Shown: piece by piece, positions 45,648-54,688 of the stretch | Position numbering within the stretch: position 1 is the first letter of the stretch | How the letters are laid out: each line of letters opens with the position of its first letter | Assembly: GCA_949286165.1 (NCBI GenBank) | Contig: CASDZK010000068.1 | Location: forward strand, 22,479 to 86,478 | Reading direction: 5' to 3' | DNA: 64,000 bases | DNA from: an uncultured Alistipes sp. | Lineage (GTDB): Bacteria; Bacteroidota; Bacteroidia; Bacteroidales; Rikenellaceae | Translations under genes and position numbers: made by a program | The notes under the pieces: model-generated | What the model was told of the DNA's origin: nothing | The model's database searches: none | The model's input: the letters and a program-made list of their open reading frames with translations, nothing else

Positions 45648-46904
45648 TTATTCGGTTCTGGATATGGACAATGTTTTCGTTCCCGAACTATTTCCCTTGC
45701 TGTCCACCAATGTAATGTGAAAATCATGCGTAATCGAATTGACCGGCAACAACGACATGAAAGCCGTCACATCGAAAATGAAGGAATTAGCCCCCTTTAT
45801 TACATCCGTTTCCTTAATTACCTGAAACATAATCAAATTACTGCGGATATTGTCCGGCGCATTGGCTATGTCGAATTTCTTGGCCCCTATCGCCGCATTC
45901 AACAATTCCTCCGACAAATCGGGAGAATCGATTTCCACCCACAACTCTCCGATTCCCGCCGAAGCCGTCAAATTTACTTGAACGGGTTTCGTACAAGCTC
46001 CGTTCGCAAAATCCGTTGCGTCGGAAATAATCAACGGTTGAGCGATATCGAAACCTACTCCCTGGACGGTAACCGTTTCCGGTGTCGGGTCAGTTTCATC
46101 TCCGCCACCCGGTTGGTCCGGCATATTGCCTCCGTTCCCCAAATCTTCCTCGTCCGTCGGCACTTCCAAATCCAAATTAATATCTTTAGTCGTCACATCA
46201 ACCGTCATATTCAACATGGCGTCTCCCACCGGTTTGACATTAAAGGTTACGATATGATGATCTTTAGGATTTACCGTTTCTATCACGGTCGCATGACTCG
46301 GCGCTTTGGGCGAAGTGAACAACAATTCGAACTTCTGAGGCTTGATATAAGCCGAACGTGTTTCCGATGCGGAAAATACGATCGGCGTATTTTCCGACGT
46401 ATAATCGGCATTGACCAACCTGATTTCAAAATCGCCCTGAAAATAATCTTTGAACTCCTGCGTATATTCCAAAGTCACTTTCGCATTATCCAACGCACAA
46501 ATCAAATTGACCGCAGTAATCTGTTCGGGCGTAATGGAAAAATTCTGCTGACCGGAATAATGGGGAGCATCCCAACCGGCCGAAACCATTTCTCCGGAAG
46601 TAGCCTCTACGGAATATTCCCCGTTTTTCAAACCGATAATCTCATCTACGTCGGCAAAACGATCCCAACTGTTCACGACTTCTCCCGATGCATCCTTGAT
46701 GACAACGCCGAAATCATCGGTATCGACTCCTCCATTGGCTTTGGTTACTTCCACATAATCTTTCCCGTCGCTGGAGACATTCAATTTCAGCTTACCGATG
46801 CCTTTCGTGCTTTTATTGATTACTTCTCCTCCGCTCTGGCAGGACATATTTCCCAATACCAATACGGAAAATGCAGCTATAAATGAGATAAAAATTCTTT
46901 TCAT
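45648..46904 (-). CDS. DUF4493 lipoprotein, short form (second gene)
   Basis: This is a lipoprotein of 418 residues from the ATG at 46904 (signal MKRIFISFIAAFSVLVLGN, lipobox MSC); an ATG 12 bp upstream is also possible. The DUF4493 module is clear (FGVVIKDASGEVVNSWDRF, GEYSVEATSGE, APHYSGQQNFSIT, SETRSAYIKPQ). A Gly/Pro/Asp-rich linker (about 255-285) leads to a second beta module (LTASAGIGELWVEIDSPDL) that both neighbours also have. The C-terminal PCMD-like domain of the neighbours is missing. Gaps to the neighbours are 32 bp upstream-side at most and 7-20 bp. Confidence 0.78.
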   Translation of the reverse strand: MKRIFISFIAAFSVLVLGNMSCQSGGEVINKSTKGIGKLKLNVSSDGKDYVEVTKANGGVDTDDFGVVIKDASGEVVNSWDRFADVDEIIGLKNGEYSVEATSGEMVSAGWDAPHYSGQQNFSITPEQITAVNLICALDNAKVTLEYTQEFKDYFQGDFEIRLVNADYTSENTPIVFSASETRSAYIKPQKFELLFTSPKAPSHATVIETVNPKDHHIVTFNVKPVGDAMLNMTVDVTTKDINLDLEVPTDEEDLGNGGNMPDQPGGGDETDPTPETVTVQGVGFDIAQPLIISDATDFANGACTKPVQVNLTASAGIGELWVEIDSPDLSEELLNAAIGAKKFDIANAPDNIRSNLIMFQVIKETDVIKGANSFIFDVTAFMSLLPVNSITHDFHITLVDSKGNSSGTKTLSISRTE

Positions 46905-46923
46905 ATATAATTCCATTCTAAAT

Positions 46924-49152
46924 TTACTGCTTCATATATTCCAATGCGATATCATCCAAATACAAGTTACTGCCTTCATGCGACGAATCCTTGTATCCTG
47001 CAAACATACCGGCTTCCCGCCACATACGATCAACATCGTTTCTTCCCAAATCATCGGTTTCCGCCGTCGCGAACTCGATATAGATATGAGTGGCCGGCAA
47101 ATCCAAATATTGGGAATCGTACGTAATCGGCAACCGATGCGAGACATAAGATTCTACGCGGTCTCCATTCGTATATGCCTCGGAACGGCCTATTTCGATC
47201 GTTTGATCGCCGGCCCGATGTTCCACCACTACATTGACCCTATACTTACGTCCGTTGAACGGAAGATACTTATAATAATAAGTCAATGCCAACGGACGGG
47301 AAGTGAACTCTCGTCCCCGGACTTTAATACTGCCGTCGGAATTGATTTCTCCCGTAATCAGTTTTCCGGGAGAAACGTTATTTAAAACATAACCGGGGCC
47401 GGCTACCCATGTATTTCCGCTACCCCAACCGACCGTCAATAAACGCGCGGCATACGTTCCGCTATTTTTATCTTCAGAACGCTGCGTGCTCGAAAACCGG
47501 CGGTAACACCAATCGCTACTGCCCTGAGCCGTCTGCGGGTCGTTCGATCCCCAGAAAGCCGGCTCCTGCGACACAATGAACGGACTCCACGTACAATATT
47601 GAACTCCGCTGTAATCGAGAATTACCGCATCCTGCGTCCACTGCTCCATATTTCCGTTCGGCAATGCCGCTTCCGGCTCCGTTTTAAATTCCAAGACCGG
47701 AGAAACATACTCTTGATATCTCACTCTCCAATAATAAGTCGTATTCGGGAGCAAGCCTGCTATTTCCGTAAATCCGGTTTCCTCCGGTCGGTAAGCGGTC
47801 CAATCCGCCTGATCGGAACTGTACTCATAAATCAGCTCATTCCGCATCCGGTCGAAATCGCCTTCCGTTATATGTTCTTGCGACAAAGGTTTGACATAAG
47901 CATAACGGGACCACAATTGCCCTTGAGTCACGGACGGTACGAATACCGGACGTTTCGTTACAATAGTAAAATCCGAAACGGAAGTTTGTCCGATCCGATC
48001 GACAACCTCCACGGAAAAAACATGTTCTTCCCGGTCCGATCCCGCCGTCAAATCCAAATTGGACAACAGACCGGTAAAAACCAATTTACCGCTCACAGTC
48101 CCTTCCGACAAACCGTCCCATTCGAACCCGATGTTTTTCAATTTGGCTGCCAAAGCGGCATCCGTTTCCGCCGCTTTCAAAGAAACGGTTTCGGGCAATC
48201 CGTTATCGGCAAACAACGCATCGGCAGATTTGATCCGCACGTCGCCCAACCCCGCTTCGCTTTTCACATAAGCCATCAGCATATCCGTTTTAACGGGTTG
48301 TTTCACGACCAATTCGTACGGGATCTGGTTATTGAAAGAATATTGAACGGAAGGAACATTTTTGAAAACATCGCCGTATTCGATTTCATACGTTTCCGAA
48401 ACATCGTTCGTCGTTTCATCCACTTCGATCGACAAACCGGCTTCCGGATCGCCGACACCCTTACCGCGCAACGAAATGACATAATGATTTCCGGCCGCTA
48501 CCCCTTCCTCTATCTTCGGAAAGCTATAATAAACGGCTTCGCCCGTCGCTTTGGTAAATACCACCGTAACTACGAAAGGACTGGTTTTGAAATAACCGCT
48601 GCGGGTTTCCACTGACGAAAATACCCAAGGCGTTTTCGTCAAATCCGTCGTCACTTCCGTTCGATAAGCCACGAACTGTTTGAACGCTTCTTTAAAACTG
48701 TCGGTATATAAAATGGAAATTTCTACGTTGGCCGGCTTGCAAACCACATCGACGGAAGTCGTTTCCGTCCGTATGATGGAAAAATCGCTATTGCCTTCAA
48801 AATAAGGCGACCAACTGGCTGCTTCGTCTTTCCCCCAATAAGCCTTCAAACGATAATCTCCTTGGTTCAAACGAATTTTTTTATTTTCCGGCAGATCCTT
48901 GTAAGTGTCGAAACCGGCATAAGGTTCTCCATTTTGGGTAATCAGAATGGCGTACTCGTCGATGTCCGTTCCTGCAGAAGATGAACTTTTCGTCTCGACT
49001 TGGTGCTCTTCCGTTACCCGGACATCTGCCGATAAATTTACCAACAATTCCCCTTCGTCGGAATTTCCGGAAACCGTATCTTTAGTGCATCCGCCCAATA
49101 CGGCCAACCATAATCCGATTCCCGTCAGAAATTGTATTTTTATCCTCATCAA
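46924..49152 (-). CDS. DUF4493 lipoprotein with Fn3-like and PCMD-like domains (first gene)
   Basis: This 742-residue surface lipoprotein has the lipobox LGGC at the end of a short signal. DUF4493 spans about 35-260 (YAILITQNGEPYAGFDTYKDL, FEGNSDFSIIRTE, SVETRSGYFKTSPF). The shared second module spans about 285-405 (SEAGLGDVRIKSAD and GFEWDGLSEGT). An Fn3-like segment follows (GLLPNTTYYWRVRYQEYV), then a C-terminal PCMD-like domain (NGNMEQWTQDAV, GREFTSRPLALTYYYKYLPFNG, LYLDDIALEYM). A -7 box within a palindrome precedes it at 49223-49242. Function is unknown; a fimbria-like or glycan-binding surface complex is possible. Confidence 0.8.
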   Translation of the reverse strand: MMRIKIQFLTGIGLWLAVLGGCTKDTVSGNSDEGELLVNLSADVRVTEEHQVETKSSSSAGTDIDEYAILITQNGEPYAGFDTYKDLPENKKIRLNQGDYRLKAYWGKDEAASWSPYFEGNSDFSIIRTETTSVDVVCKPANVEISILYTDSFKEAFKQFVAYRTEVTTDLTKTPWVFSSVETRSGYFKTSPFVVTVVFTKATGEAVYYSFPKIEEGVAAGNHYVISLRGKGVGDPEAGLSIEVDETTNDVSETYEIEYGDVFKNVPSVQYSFNNQIPYELVVKQPVKTDMLMAYVKSEAGLGDVRIKSADALFADNGLPETVSLKAAETDAALAAKLKNIGFEWDGLSEGTVSGKLVFTGLLSNLDLTAGSDREEHVFSVEVVDRIGQTSVSDFTIVTKRPVFVPSVTQGQLWSRYAYVKPLSQEHITEGDFDRMRNELIYEYSSDQADWTAYRPEETGFTEIAGLLPNTTYYWRVRYQEYVSPVLEFKTEPEAALPNGNMEQWTQDAVILDYSGVQYCTWSPFIVSQEPAFWGSNDPQTAQGSSDWCYRRFSSTQRSEDKNSGTYAARLLTVGWGSGNTWVAGPGYVLNNVSPGKLITGEINSDGSIKVRGREFTSRPLALTYYYKYLPFNGRKYRVNVVVEHRAGDQTIEIGRSEAYTNGDRVESYVSHRLPITYDSQYLDLPATHIYIEFATAETDDLGRNDVDRMWREAGMFAGYKDSSHEGSNLYLDDIALEYMKQ

Positions 49153-49222
49153 TGTTTTATTTAATTCGATAATTTCCGCACAATTTTCATCAAATACACT
49201 CGAAAATTATACTACATAGTGT

Positions 49223-49242
49223 GCAAATATATACATATTTGC
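49223..49242 (-). promoter_or_regulatory. Promoter -7 and palindrome of the DUF4493 operon
   Basis: GCAAATAT (49223-49230), ATAC, ATATTTGC (49235-49242) is a perfect palindrome. TATATTTG on the minus strand (49224-49231) within it is a consensus -7 box, about 70 bp before the ATG. The -33 is not clear. Confidence 0.5.
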
Positions 49243-49270
49243 GAATACTCTACCGATTTTTTTCAATAAT

Positions 49271-50038
49271 TTACAACATTCTACGTCTGAATTCCGAACA
49301 CACCACCGCTGCCGCAACACCCACATTCAACGATTCGGAACCTTTTATTCCCTGCGGAAACGGGGGAATAAACAGTTTTCTATCGACCTGTTCCGAAACC
49401 GCCTTTGAAATTCCGTGCCCCTCATTTCCCAAAACGATGATCCCCGAAGGGGAAAGAACGGCATCGTAAATACATTCCCCTTCAAGAAACGTACCGTACA
49501 AAACGATTCCGGCCTGCTTCGCCCTGTTCAAAAAATCCGGCAAAAAGCCGGGATAATGCACTTTAACCCTGAATACGGCTCCCATCGTTGCCTGAATGAC
49601 TTTGCCGTTATAACAATCCACGCTGTCGTCCGAACAAACGACGTGCCGGATTCCGAACCAGTCCGCCAAACGTATGATAGTCCCCAAATTTCCCGGATCC
49701 TGAAGGCCGTCCAAAGCAATAGCCAACTCCCCATGCAAATCTTCAGGCTCAAGCCGAAAATGAGGTTTGCGGACCAAAGCCAGCACGGAAGAAGGCGTTT
49801 TCAAACGCGATATTCGTTTCATCTCCGTTTCGGATACGCGTTCCGTCCGGCCCCTGTATCCTGCCGGCCAAACAGACATTCGACAATTATCCGTATAATA
49901 TAAGGTATCTACGGTATATTTTCCGGTCAGCAATTCGCCTACGATTTTGGGACCTTCCGCCACGAACAACGACATCGCATCCCTGTTCTTCTTATCGTCG
50001 AGCGATTTTATCAAATTTATTTCAGCTTTCGTCAACAT
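49271..50038 (-). CDS. TrmH/SpoU family RNA 2'-O-methyltransferase
   Basis: This is a SAM-dependent knotted methyltransferase acting on rRNA or tRNA. From the ATG at 50038 it has 255 residues. The N-terminal substrate-binding part (KNRDAMSLFVAEGPKIVGELL) is followed by the SPOUT domain with LDGLQDPGNLGTIIRLADWFG (motif 1), IIVLGNEGHGIS (motif 2) and IPPFPQGIKGSESLNVGVAAAVV (motif 3). An upstream ATG at 50068 would add ten poorly supported residues. The target nucleotide is unknown. The gene precedes the DUF4493 operon on the same strand but has its own spacing of about 120 bp. Confidence 0.88.
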   Translation of the reverse strand: MLTKAEINLIKSLDDKKNRDAMSLFVAEGPKIVGELLTGKYTVDTLYYTDNCRMSVWPAGYRGRTERVSETEMKRISRLKTPSSVLALVRKPHFRLEPEDLHGELAIALDGLQDPGNLGTIIRLADWFGIRHVVCSDDSVDCYNGKVIQATMGAVFRVKVHYPGFLPDFLNRAKQAGIVLYGTFLEGECIYDAVLSPSGIIVLGNEGHGISKAVSEQVDRKLFIPPFPQGIKGSESLNVGVAAAVVCSEFRRRML

Positions 50039-50188
50039 AGGCAATTTTTTCCATTGATTAACCCTCAAAAGGAATTTTCATTACACTTAAAATTACTCAT
50101 TAGATATTGACTTACAATACCATACAACCCTTTTTCTCGATTCTGTTTTTTTTCGTTTCCCCATGCAAAAAAAACAAAAAAAACATAT

Positions 50189-50196
50189 TACATTTG
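50189..50196 (+). promoter_or_regulatory. -7 box of carAB
   Basis: TACATTTG is a consensus -7, 24 bp before the carA ATG, giving a short leader of about 17 bases. The upstream A-rich run lacks a clear TTG. Confidence 0.5.
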
Positions 50197-50219
50197 CGTT
50201 TTAGAAAATATTCTAAAAA

Positions 50220-51311
50220 ATGTCGAAAAAAAGATTTGCCAACCTGCTACTTGAGGATGGCTCTATGTTTGAGGGATACTCTTTCGGAGCCACCCGATCC
50301 GTTTCCGGGGAAACAGTTTTCAATACGGCCATGACAGGCTACCCCGAAAGTCTGACCGACCCGTCATACCGCGGACAAATTTTAGTTCTCACTTATCCAT
50401 TGATCGGAAATTACGGCGTACCTCCTTTCGAAAAAGAAAACAGACTTCTGAAGTTTTTTGAAAGCGAAAAAATTCACATCAAAGCGCTAGTGGTTTCCGA
50501 TTATTCTTTTTCATTCAACCATTGGAACGCCGTAAAAAGTTTGGGCGAATGGTTGCAAGAAAACGACATACCGGGCATATACGGCATCGACACGCGGGCC
50601 ATTACCAAACTGATTCGCGAACGCGGAGTCATGCTGGGCAAAGTAATCGTAGAAGGTACGGAAGAACCGGCCGAGTTCCACGATCAAAACAAAGAAAACC
50701 TCGTTGCCCAGGTATCCGTAAAAGAAATTCGGGAATACGGCGACGGCGACCTCAACGTGGTTTTAGTGGATTGCGGATGCAAGTTCAACATCATCCGCTG
50801 CCTGTTGAAACGGGGCGTCAAAGTCATACGAGTTCCGTGGGATTATGATTTCACGACCTTGGACTACGACGGCGTAATGCTCTCGAACGGTCCGGGAGAC
50901 CCGCAAATGTGCGGTGCGACCATCGCCAACATCAAAAAAGCCTTGACGGTCGGCAAACCTATTTTCGGAATCTGTTTGGGAAACCAATTGTTGTCCATCG
51001 CCGCGGGAGCGACTACCTACAAACTGAAATACGGACACCGAAGCCACAACCAGCCCGCCCTCATGGCAGGCACCGACAAGGCGGTCATTACCTCGCAAAA
51101 CCACGGTTTCGCCGTGGACACTTCTTCCCTGGACAAAGAATGGGAACCTTATTTCATCAATCTGAACGACGGAACGAGCGAAGGCATACGTCACAAAAAC
51201 AAGCCGTTTTTTTCGGTACAATTCCATCCCGAAGCCGCCAGCGGACCGGTAGATACCGAATTTCTTTTCGACAACTTCATTGAAAACATACGCCATGCAA
51301 AAAATAAATAA
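50220..51311 (+). CDS. carA: Carbamoyl-phosphate synthase small subunit
   Basis: This is the glutaminase subunit that feeds ammonia to CarB for pyrimidine and arginine synthesis. The N-terminal CPSase domain has GYSFGATRSVSGETVFNTAMTGYPESLTDPSY. The C-terminal class I amidotransferase has the nucleophile Cys252 in FGICLGNQ and the His336/Glu338 pair in VQFHPEA. The full catalytic triad is present; the usual GICLGHQ is GICLGNQ here. At 363 residues it is of normal size. It overlaps carB by 17 bp if carB starts at 51295. Confidence 0.96.
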   Translation: MSKKRFANLLLEDGSMFEGYSFGATRSVSGETVFNTAMTGYPESLTDPSYRGQILVLTYPLIGNYGVPPFEKENRLLKFFESEKIHIKALVVSDYSFSFNHWNAVKSLGEWLQENDIPGIYGIDTRAITKLIRERGVMLGKVIVEGTEEPAEFHDQNKENLVAQVSVKEIREYGDGDLNVVLVDCGCKFNIIRCLLKRGVKVIRVPWDYDFTTLDYDGVMLSNGPGDPQMCGATIANIKKALTVGKPIFGICLGNQLLSIAAGATTYKLKYGHRSHNQPALMAGTDKAVITSQNHGFAVDTSSLDKEWEPYFINLNDGTSEGIRHKNKPFFSVQFHPEAASGPVDTEFLFDNFIENIRHAKNK

Positions 51312-54300
51312 AGTCATCCTATTAGGATCCGGAGCCCTGAAAATAGGCGAAGCGGGCGAGTTCGACTACTCCGGTTCCCAAGCCTTGAAAGCGCTGCGGG
51401 AAGAAGGCATACGAACCGTACTGATAAACCCGAACATCGCCACCGTGCAAACTTCTGAAAATATCGCCGACAAAGTATATTTTCTGCCCGTAACCCCCGA
51501 ATTCGTGGAAGAGGTAATCGCCAAGGAAAGGCCGGACGGCATATTGCTCTCTTTCGGCGGCCAAACGGCTTTGAATTGCGGAGTAAGACTGTATCAAGCA
51601 GGTGTTCTCGAAAAATACGGCGTACAGGTATTGGGAACCCCGGTACAGGCGATTATCGACACGGAAGACCGCGACAAATTCGTCCACAAGCTCGACGAAA
51701 TTCAGGTAAAGACCATCAAAAGCGAAGCCGTTACGACCGTAGCGGACGCCAAACGGGTGGCCGAAGCCTTAGGTTATCCGGTCATCATCCGCGCCGCTTA
51801 TACTTTGGGCGGATTAGGCTCGGGATTCGCAGACAACGAAAAAGAGCTGGAAACTCTGGCTAAAAAGTCGTTTTCCTACTCCCCGCAAATATTGGTGGAA
51901 AAATCGTTGAAAGGTTGGAAGGAAGTGGAATACGAAGTGGTCAGGGACCGTTACGACAACTGCATTACGGTATGCAACATGGAAAATTTCGATCCGCTGG
52001 GCATCCATACCGGAGAAAGTATCGTAGTCGCTCCGTCGCAGACGCTGACCAATCGGGAATATCACAAATTGCGGGAAATAGCCATCCGGATCATCCGCCA
52101 TGTCGGCATTGTGGGAGAATGCAACGTGCAATATGCTTTGGACCCTCAATCCGAAGATTATCGGGTCATCGAGGTCAATGCCCGCCTGTCCCGGTCTTCC
52201 GCATTGGCATCGAAAGCAACGGGATATCCGTTGGCGTTCGTGGCGGCCAAACTGGGACTGGGTTACGGCCTGCATGAACTGAAAAACTCGATTACCCAAT
52301 GTACGACCGCCTGTTTCGAACCGGCGTTGGATTACATTGTCTGCAAAATTCCGCGCTGGGATTTGGGCAAATTCAAAGGCGTATCGCGGGAATTGGGTTC
52401 CAGCATGAAATCTGTCGGGGAAGTCATGGCCATCGGCCGCAATTTCGAAGAGGCCATCCAGAAAGGATTGCGCATGATCGGGCAAGGCATGCACGGTTTC
52501 GTTACCAACAAGGAACTGACGGACGGCGACATCGACGCAGAACTGAGCAAGCCGACCGACAAACGTATCTTTTATATCGCGCAAGCCTTGAAAAACGGAT
52601 ACGATACCGGACGAATACACGAATTGACGAAAATAGACAAATGGTTTCTGGACAAGTTGCAAGGCATAGTCGCCATAGAAAAAGAGCTGGAAAAATACGA
52701 CGCTCCGGAATCCGTGCCCGACGATTTGCTGCGGACGGCGAAACAAAAAGGATTTTCGGATTTCCAGCTGGCGCGGACCATTTTGAAAAGTTCGGATAAA
52801 GACATAGAAGAAAACATGCTCAAAATCAGAGCATACCGAAAAGCTCAAGGCATACTTCCCGTCGTCAAGCAAATAGACACGCTGGCCGCGGAATACCCTG
52901 CCATGACCAATTATCTGTACGTTACGTACAACGGAAGCACGCACGATATCGATTTCATCCACGACAACCGTTCCGTCGTCGTTTTAGGTTCGGGGGCTTA
53001 CCGGATCGGCAGCTCCGTAGAATTTGACTGGTGCGGCGTCAATGCCATCAACACCATTCGGAAAAACGGCATGCGCGCCATCATGATAAACTACAACCCG
53101 GAAACCGTATCCACCGATTACGATGTCTGCGACCGGTTGTACTTTGACGAACTGACTTTGGAACGCGTACTGGATATTACCGATCTGGAACAGCCCCATG
53201 GGGTCATCGTATCTACAGGCGGACAAATTCCCAATAATCTGGCGATGCGGTTATTCCGCCAGAACGTTCCGATTCTGGGAACCTCGGCGGAAAACATCGA
53301 CCGGGCGGAAGACCGGCACAAGTTTTCTTCCATGCTCGACTCGTTAGGCATAGACCAGCCGCGTTGGAGGGAATTGACCTCGATGGACGATATTTACAGG
53401 TTCGTGGACGAAGTGGGTTTCCCCGTATTGATACGTCCTTCTTACGTATTGTCCGGAGCAGCCATGAATGTCGTTTCCAACAAAGAAGAGTTGAAACATT
53501 TTCTGGAACTGGCGACCAACGTGTCCAAACAGTATCCGGTCGTGGTTACAGAATTCGTGGAAAACGCCAAAGAGATCGAAATCGACGCCGTAGCCAGAAA
53601 CGGCGAAATGATGATTTACGCTATTTCCGAACATGTGGAATTCGCCGGAGTGCATTCCGGAGACGCCACGATGGTTTTTCCGGCACAAAAGCTATACAAC
53701 GAGACCATACGGCGCATTAAGAAAATCTCCCGGCAAATCGCCAAAGCCCTGGACATTTCCGGACCTTTCAACATGCAGCTCTTGGCCAAAGACAACTACA
53801 TCAAGGTCATCGAATGCAACCTGCGAGCTTCCCGGAGCTTCCCGTTCGTATCCAAGGTCTTGAAATGCAATTTCATAGAACTGGCAACGCGAATCATGCT
53901 GGACCTGCCGGCAGAACCGCCCCACAAATCGGCATTCGATCTGGATTACGTCGGAGTCAAAGCCTCCCAATTCTCTTTCTCGCGTTTACAGAAAACAGAC
54001 CCTGTATTAGGCGTGGAAATGTCCTCCACCGGAGAAGTCGGATGCATCGGCGAAGATTATTACGAAGCCATTCTGAAAGCCATGCTGTCCGTCGGCTATT
54101 CCGTCCCGAAAAAAAACGTGCTGTTATCGACGGGAGATACCCGGTCTAAAGTGGAAATGCTGCAGCCAGCGCGACTATTGCAGGAAAAAGGGTATCAAAT
54201 ATATGCGACCAAAGGCAGCGCGAAATTCCTCGAAGAACACGGTATTCATGCCGAAGTACTGGGATGGCCCGACCAACAGGACCACAAACCCAACACCCTG

Positions 54301-54522
54301 GATTATATTCGGGACAAAAAAATCGATTTGATCGTAAACATTCCGAAAAACCTTTCCAAAGACGAGTTGAATAACGACTATACGATTCGCCGCAGCGCTA
54401 TCGATTTCAATATCCCGTTGATAACCAATGCCCGACTGGCCAATGCTTTCATCACGGCTTTCTGCCGATTGGAAAAATCGGACATCCAGATCAAAAGCTG
54501 GGACGAATACCAAGCCATATAA
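51295..54522 (+). CDS. carB: Carbamoyl-phosphate synthase large subunit
   Basis: This enzyme makes carbamoyl phosphate from bicarbonate, ammonia and two ATP. It has two homologous ATP-grasp halves: KVILLGSGALKIGEAGEFDYSG begins the first, and VVVLGSGAYRIGSSVEFDWCG the second near residue 560. PVIIRAAYTLGGLGSG and PVLIRPSYVLSGAAM are the nucleotide loops. The C-terminal MGS-like allosteric domain (about 935-1075) follows LLSTGDTRSK. The start MQKINKVILLGSG at 51295 fits the family better than the ATG at 51280. The length of 1075 is normal. A strong symmetric terminator follows. Confidence 0.96.
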   Translation: MQKINKVILLGSGALKIGEAGEFDYSGSQALKALREEGIRTVLINPNIATVQTSENIADKVYFLPVTPEFVEEVIAKERPDGILLSFGGQTALNCGVRLYQAGVLEKYGVQVLGTPVQAIIDTEDRDKFVHKLDEIQVKTIKSEAVTTVADAKRVAEALGYPVIIRAAYTLGGLGSGFADNEKELETLAKKSFSYSPQILVEKSLKGWKEVEYEVVRDRYDNCITVCNMENFDPLGIHTGESIVVAPSQTLTNREYHKLREIAIRIIRHVGIVGECNVQYALDPQSEDYRVIEVNARLSRSSALASKATGYPLAFVAAKLGLGYGLHELKNSITQCTTACFEPALDYIVCKIPRWDLGKFKGVSRELGSSMKSVGEVMAIGRNFEEAIQKGLRMIGQGMHGFVTNKELTDGDIDAELSKPTDKRIFYIAQALKNGYDTGRIHELTKIDKWFLDKLQGIVAIEKELEKYDAPESVPDDLLRTAKQKGFSDFQLARTILKSSDKDIEENMLKIRAYRKAQGILPVVKQIDTLAAEYPAMTNYLYVTYNGSTHDIDFIHDNRSVVVLGSGAYRIGSSVEFDWCGVNAINTIRKNGMRAIMINYNPETVSTDYDVCDRLYFDELTLERVLDITDLEQPHGVIVSTGGQIPNNLAMRLFRQNVPILGTSAENIDRAEDRHKFSSMLDSLGIDQPRWRELTSMDDIYRFVDEVGFPVLIRPSYVLSGAAMNVVSNKEELKHFLELATNVSKQYPVVVTEFVENAKEIEIDAVARNGEMMIYAISEHVEFAGVHSGDATMVFPAQKLYNETIRRIKKISRQIAKALDISGPFNMQLLAKDNYIKVIECNLRASRSFPFVSKVLKCNFIELATRIMLDLPAEPPHKSAFDLDYVGVKASQFSFSRLQKTDPVLGVEMSSTGEVGCIGEDYYEAILKAMLSVGYSVPKKNVLLSTGDTRSKVEMLQPARLLQEKGYQIYATKGSAKFLEEHGIHAEVLGWPDQQDHKPNTLDYIRDKKIDLIVNIPKNLSKDELNNDYTIRRSAIDFNIPLITNARLANAFITAFCRLEKSDIQIKSWDEYQAI

Positions 54523-54537
54523 CAGATTAATAAACAG

Positions 54538-54586
54538 AATAAAACGGATTGCCCGGCCTAAATTAGGCCGGGCAATCCGTTTTATT
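54538..54586. terminator. Terminator after carB, perfect 23-bp stem
   Basis: The arms 54538-54560 and 54564-54586 are exact complements with a 3-base loop. The GC-rich core CGGATTGCCCGGCC is followed by TTTTATTTT. Confidence 0.85.
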
Positions 54587-54631
54587 TTACATTTTTTCAT
54601 ATTATCAAAAACAACTCATTATAATTTTCCA

Positions 54632-54639
54632 TAACTTTA
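54632..54639 (+). promoter_or_regulatory. -7-like box of gdhA
   Basis: TAACTTTA differs from the consensus in its last base, in the same way as the other A-ending boxes in the window. It is 49 bp before the gdhA ATG. Confidence 0.35.
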
Positions 54640-54688
54640 CCCCGTTATAAAACAAATAAAGATAGATTTTTTCTAAAATCAGGAAATT

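Noticed and set aside
51814..52962. A 382-codon minus-strand frame opposite carB
   Set aside because: carB is certain here; long antisense frames are expected in a conserved gene of this codon use.
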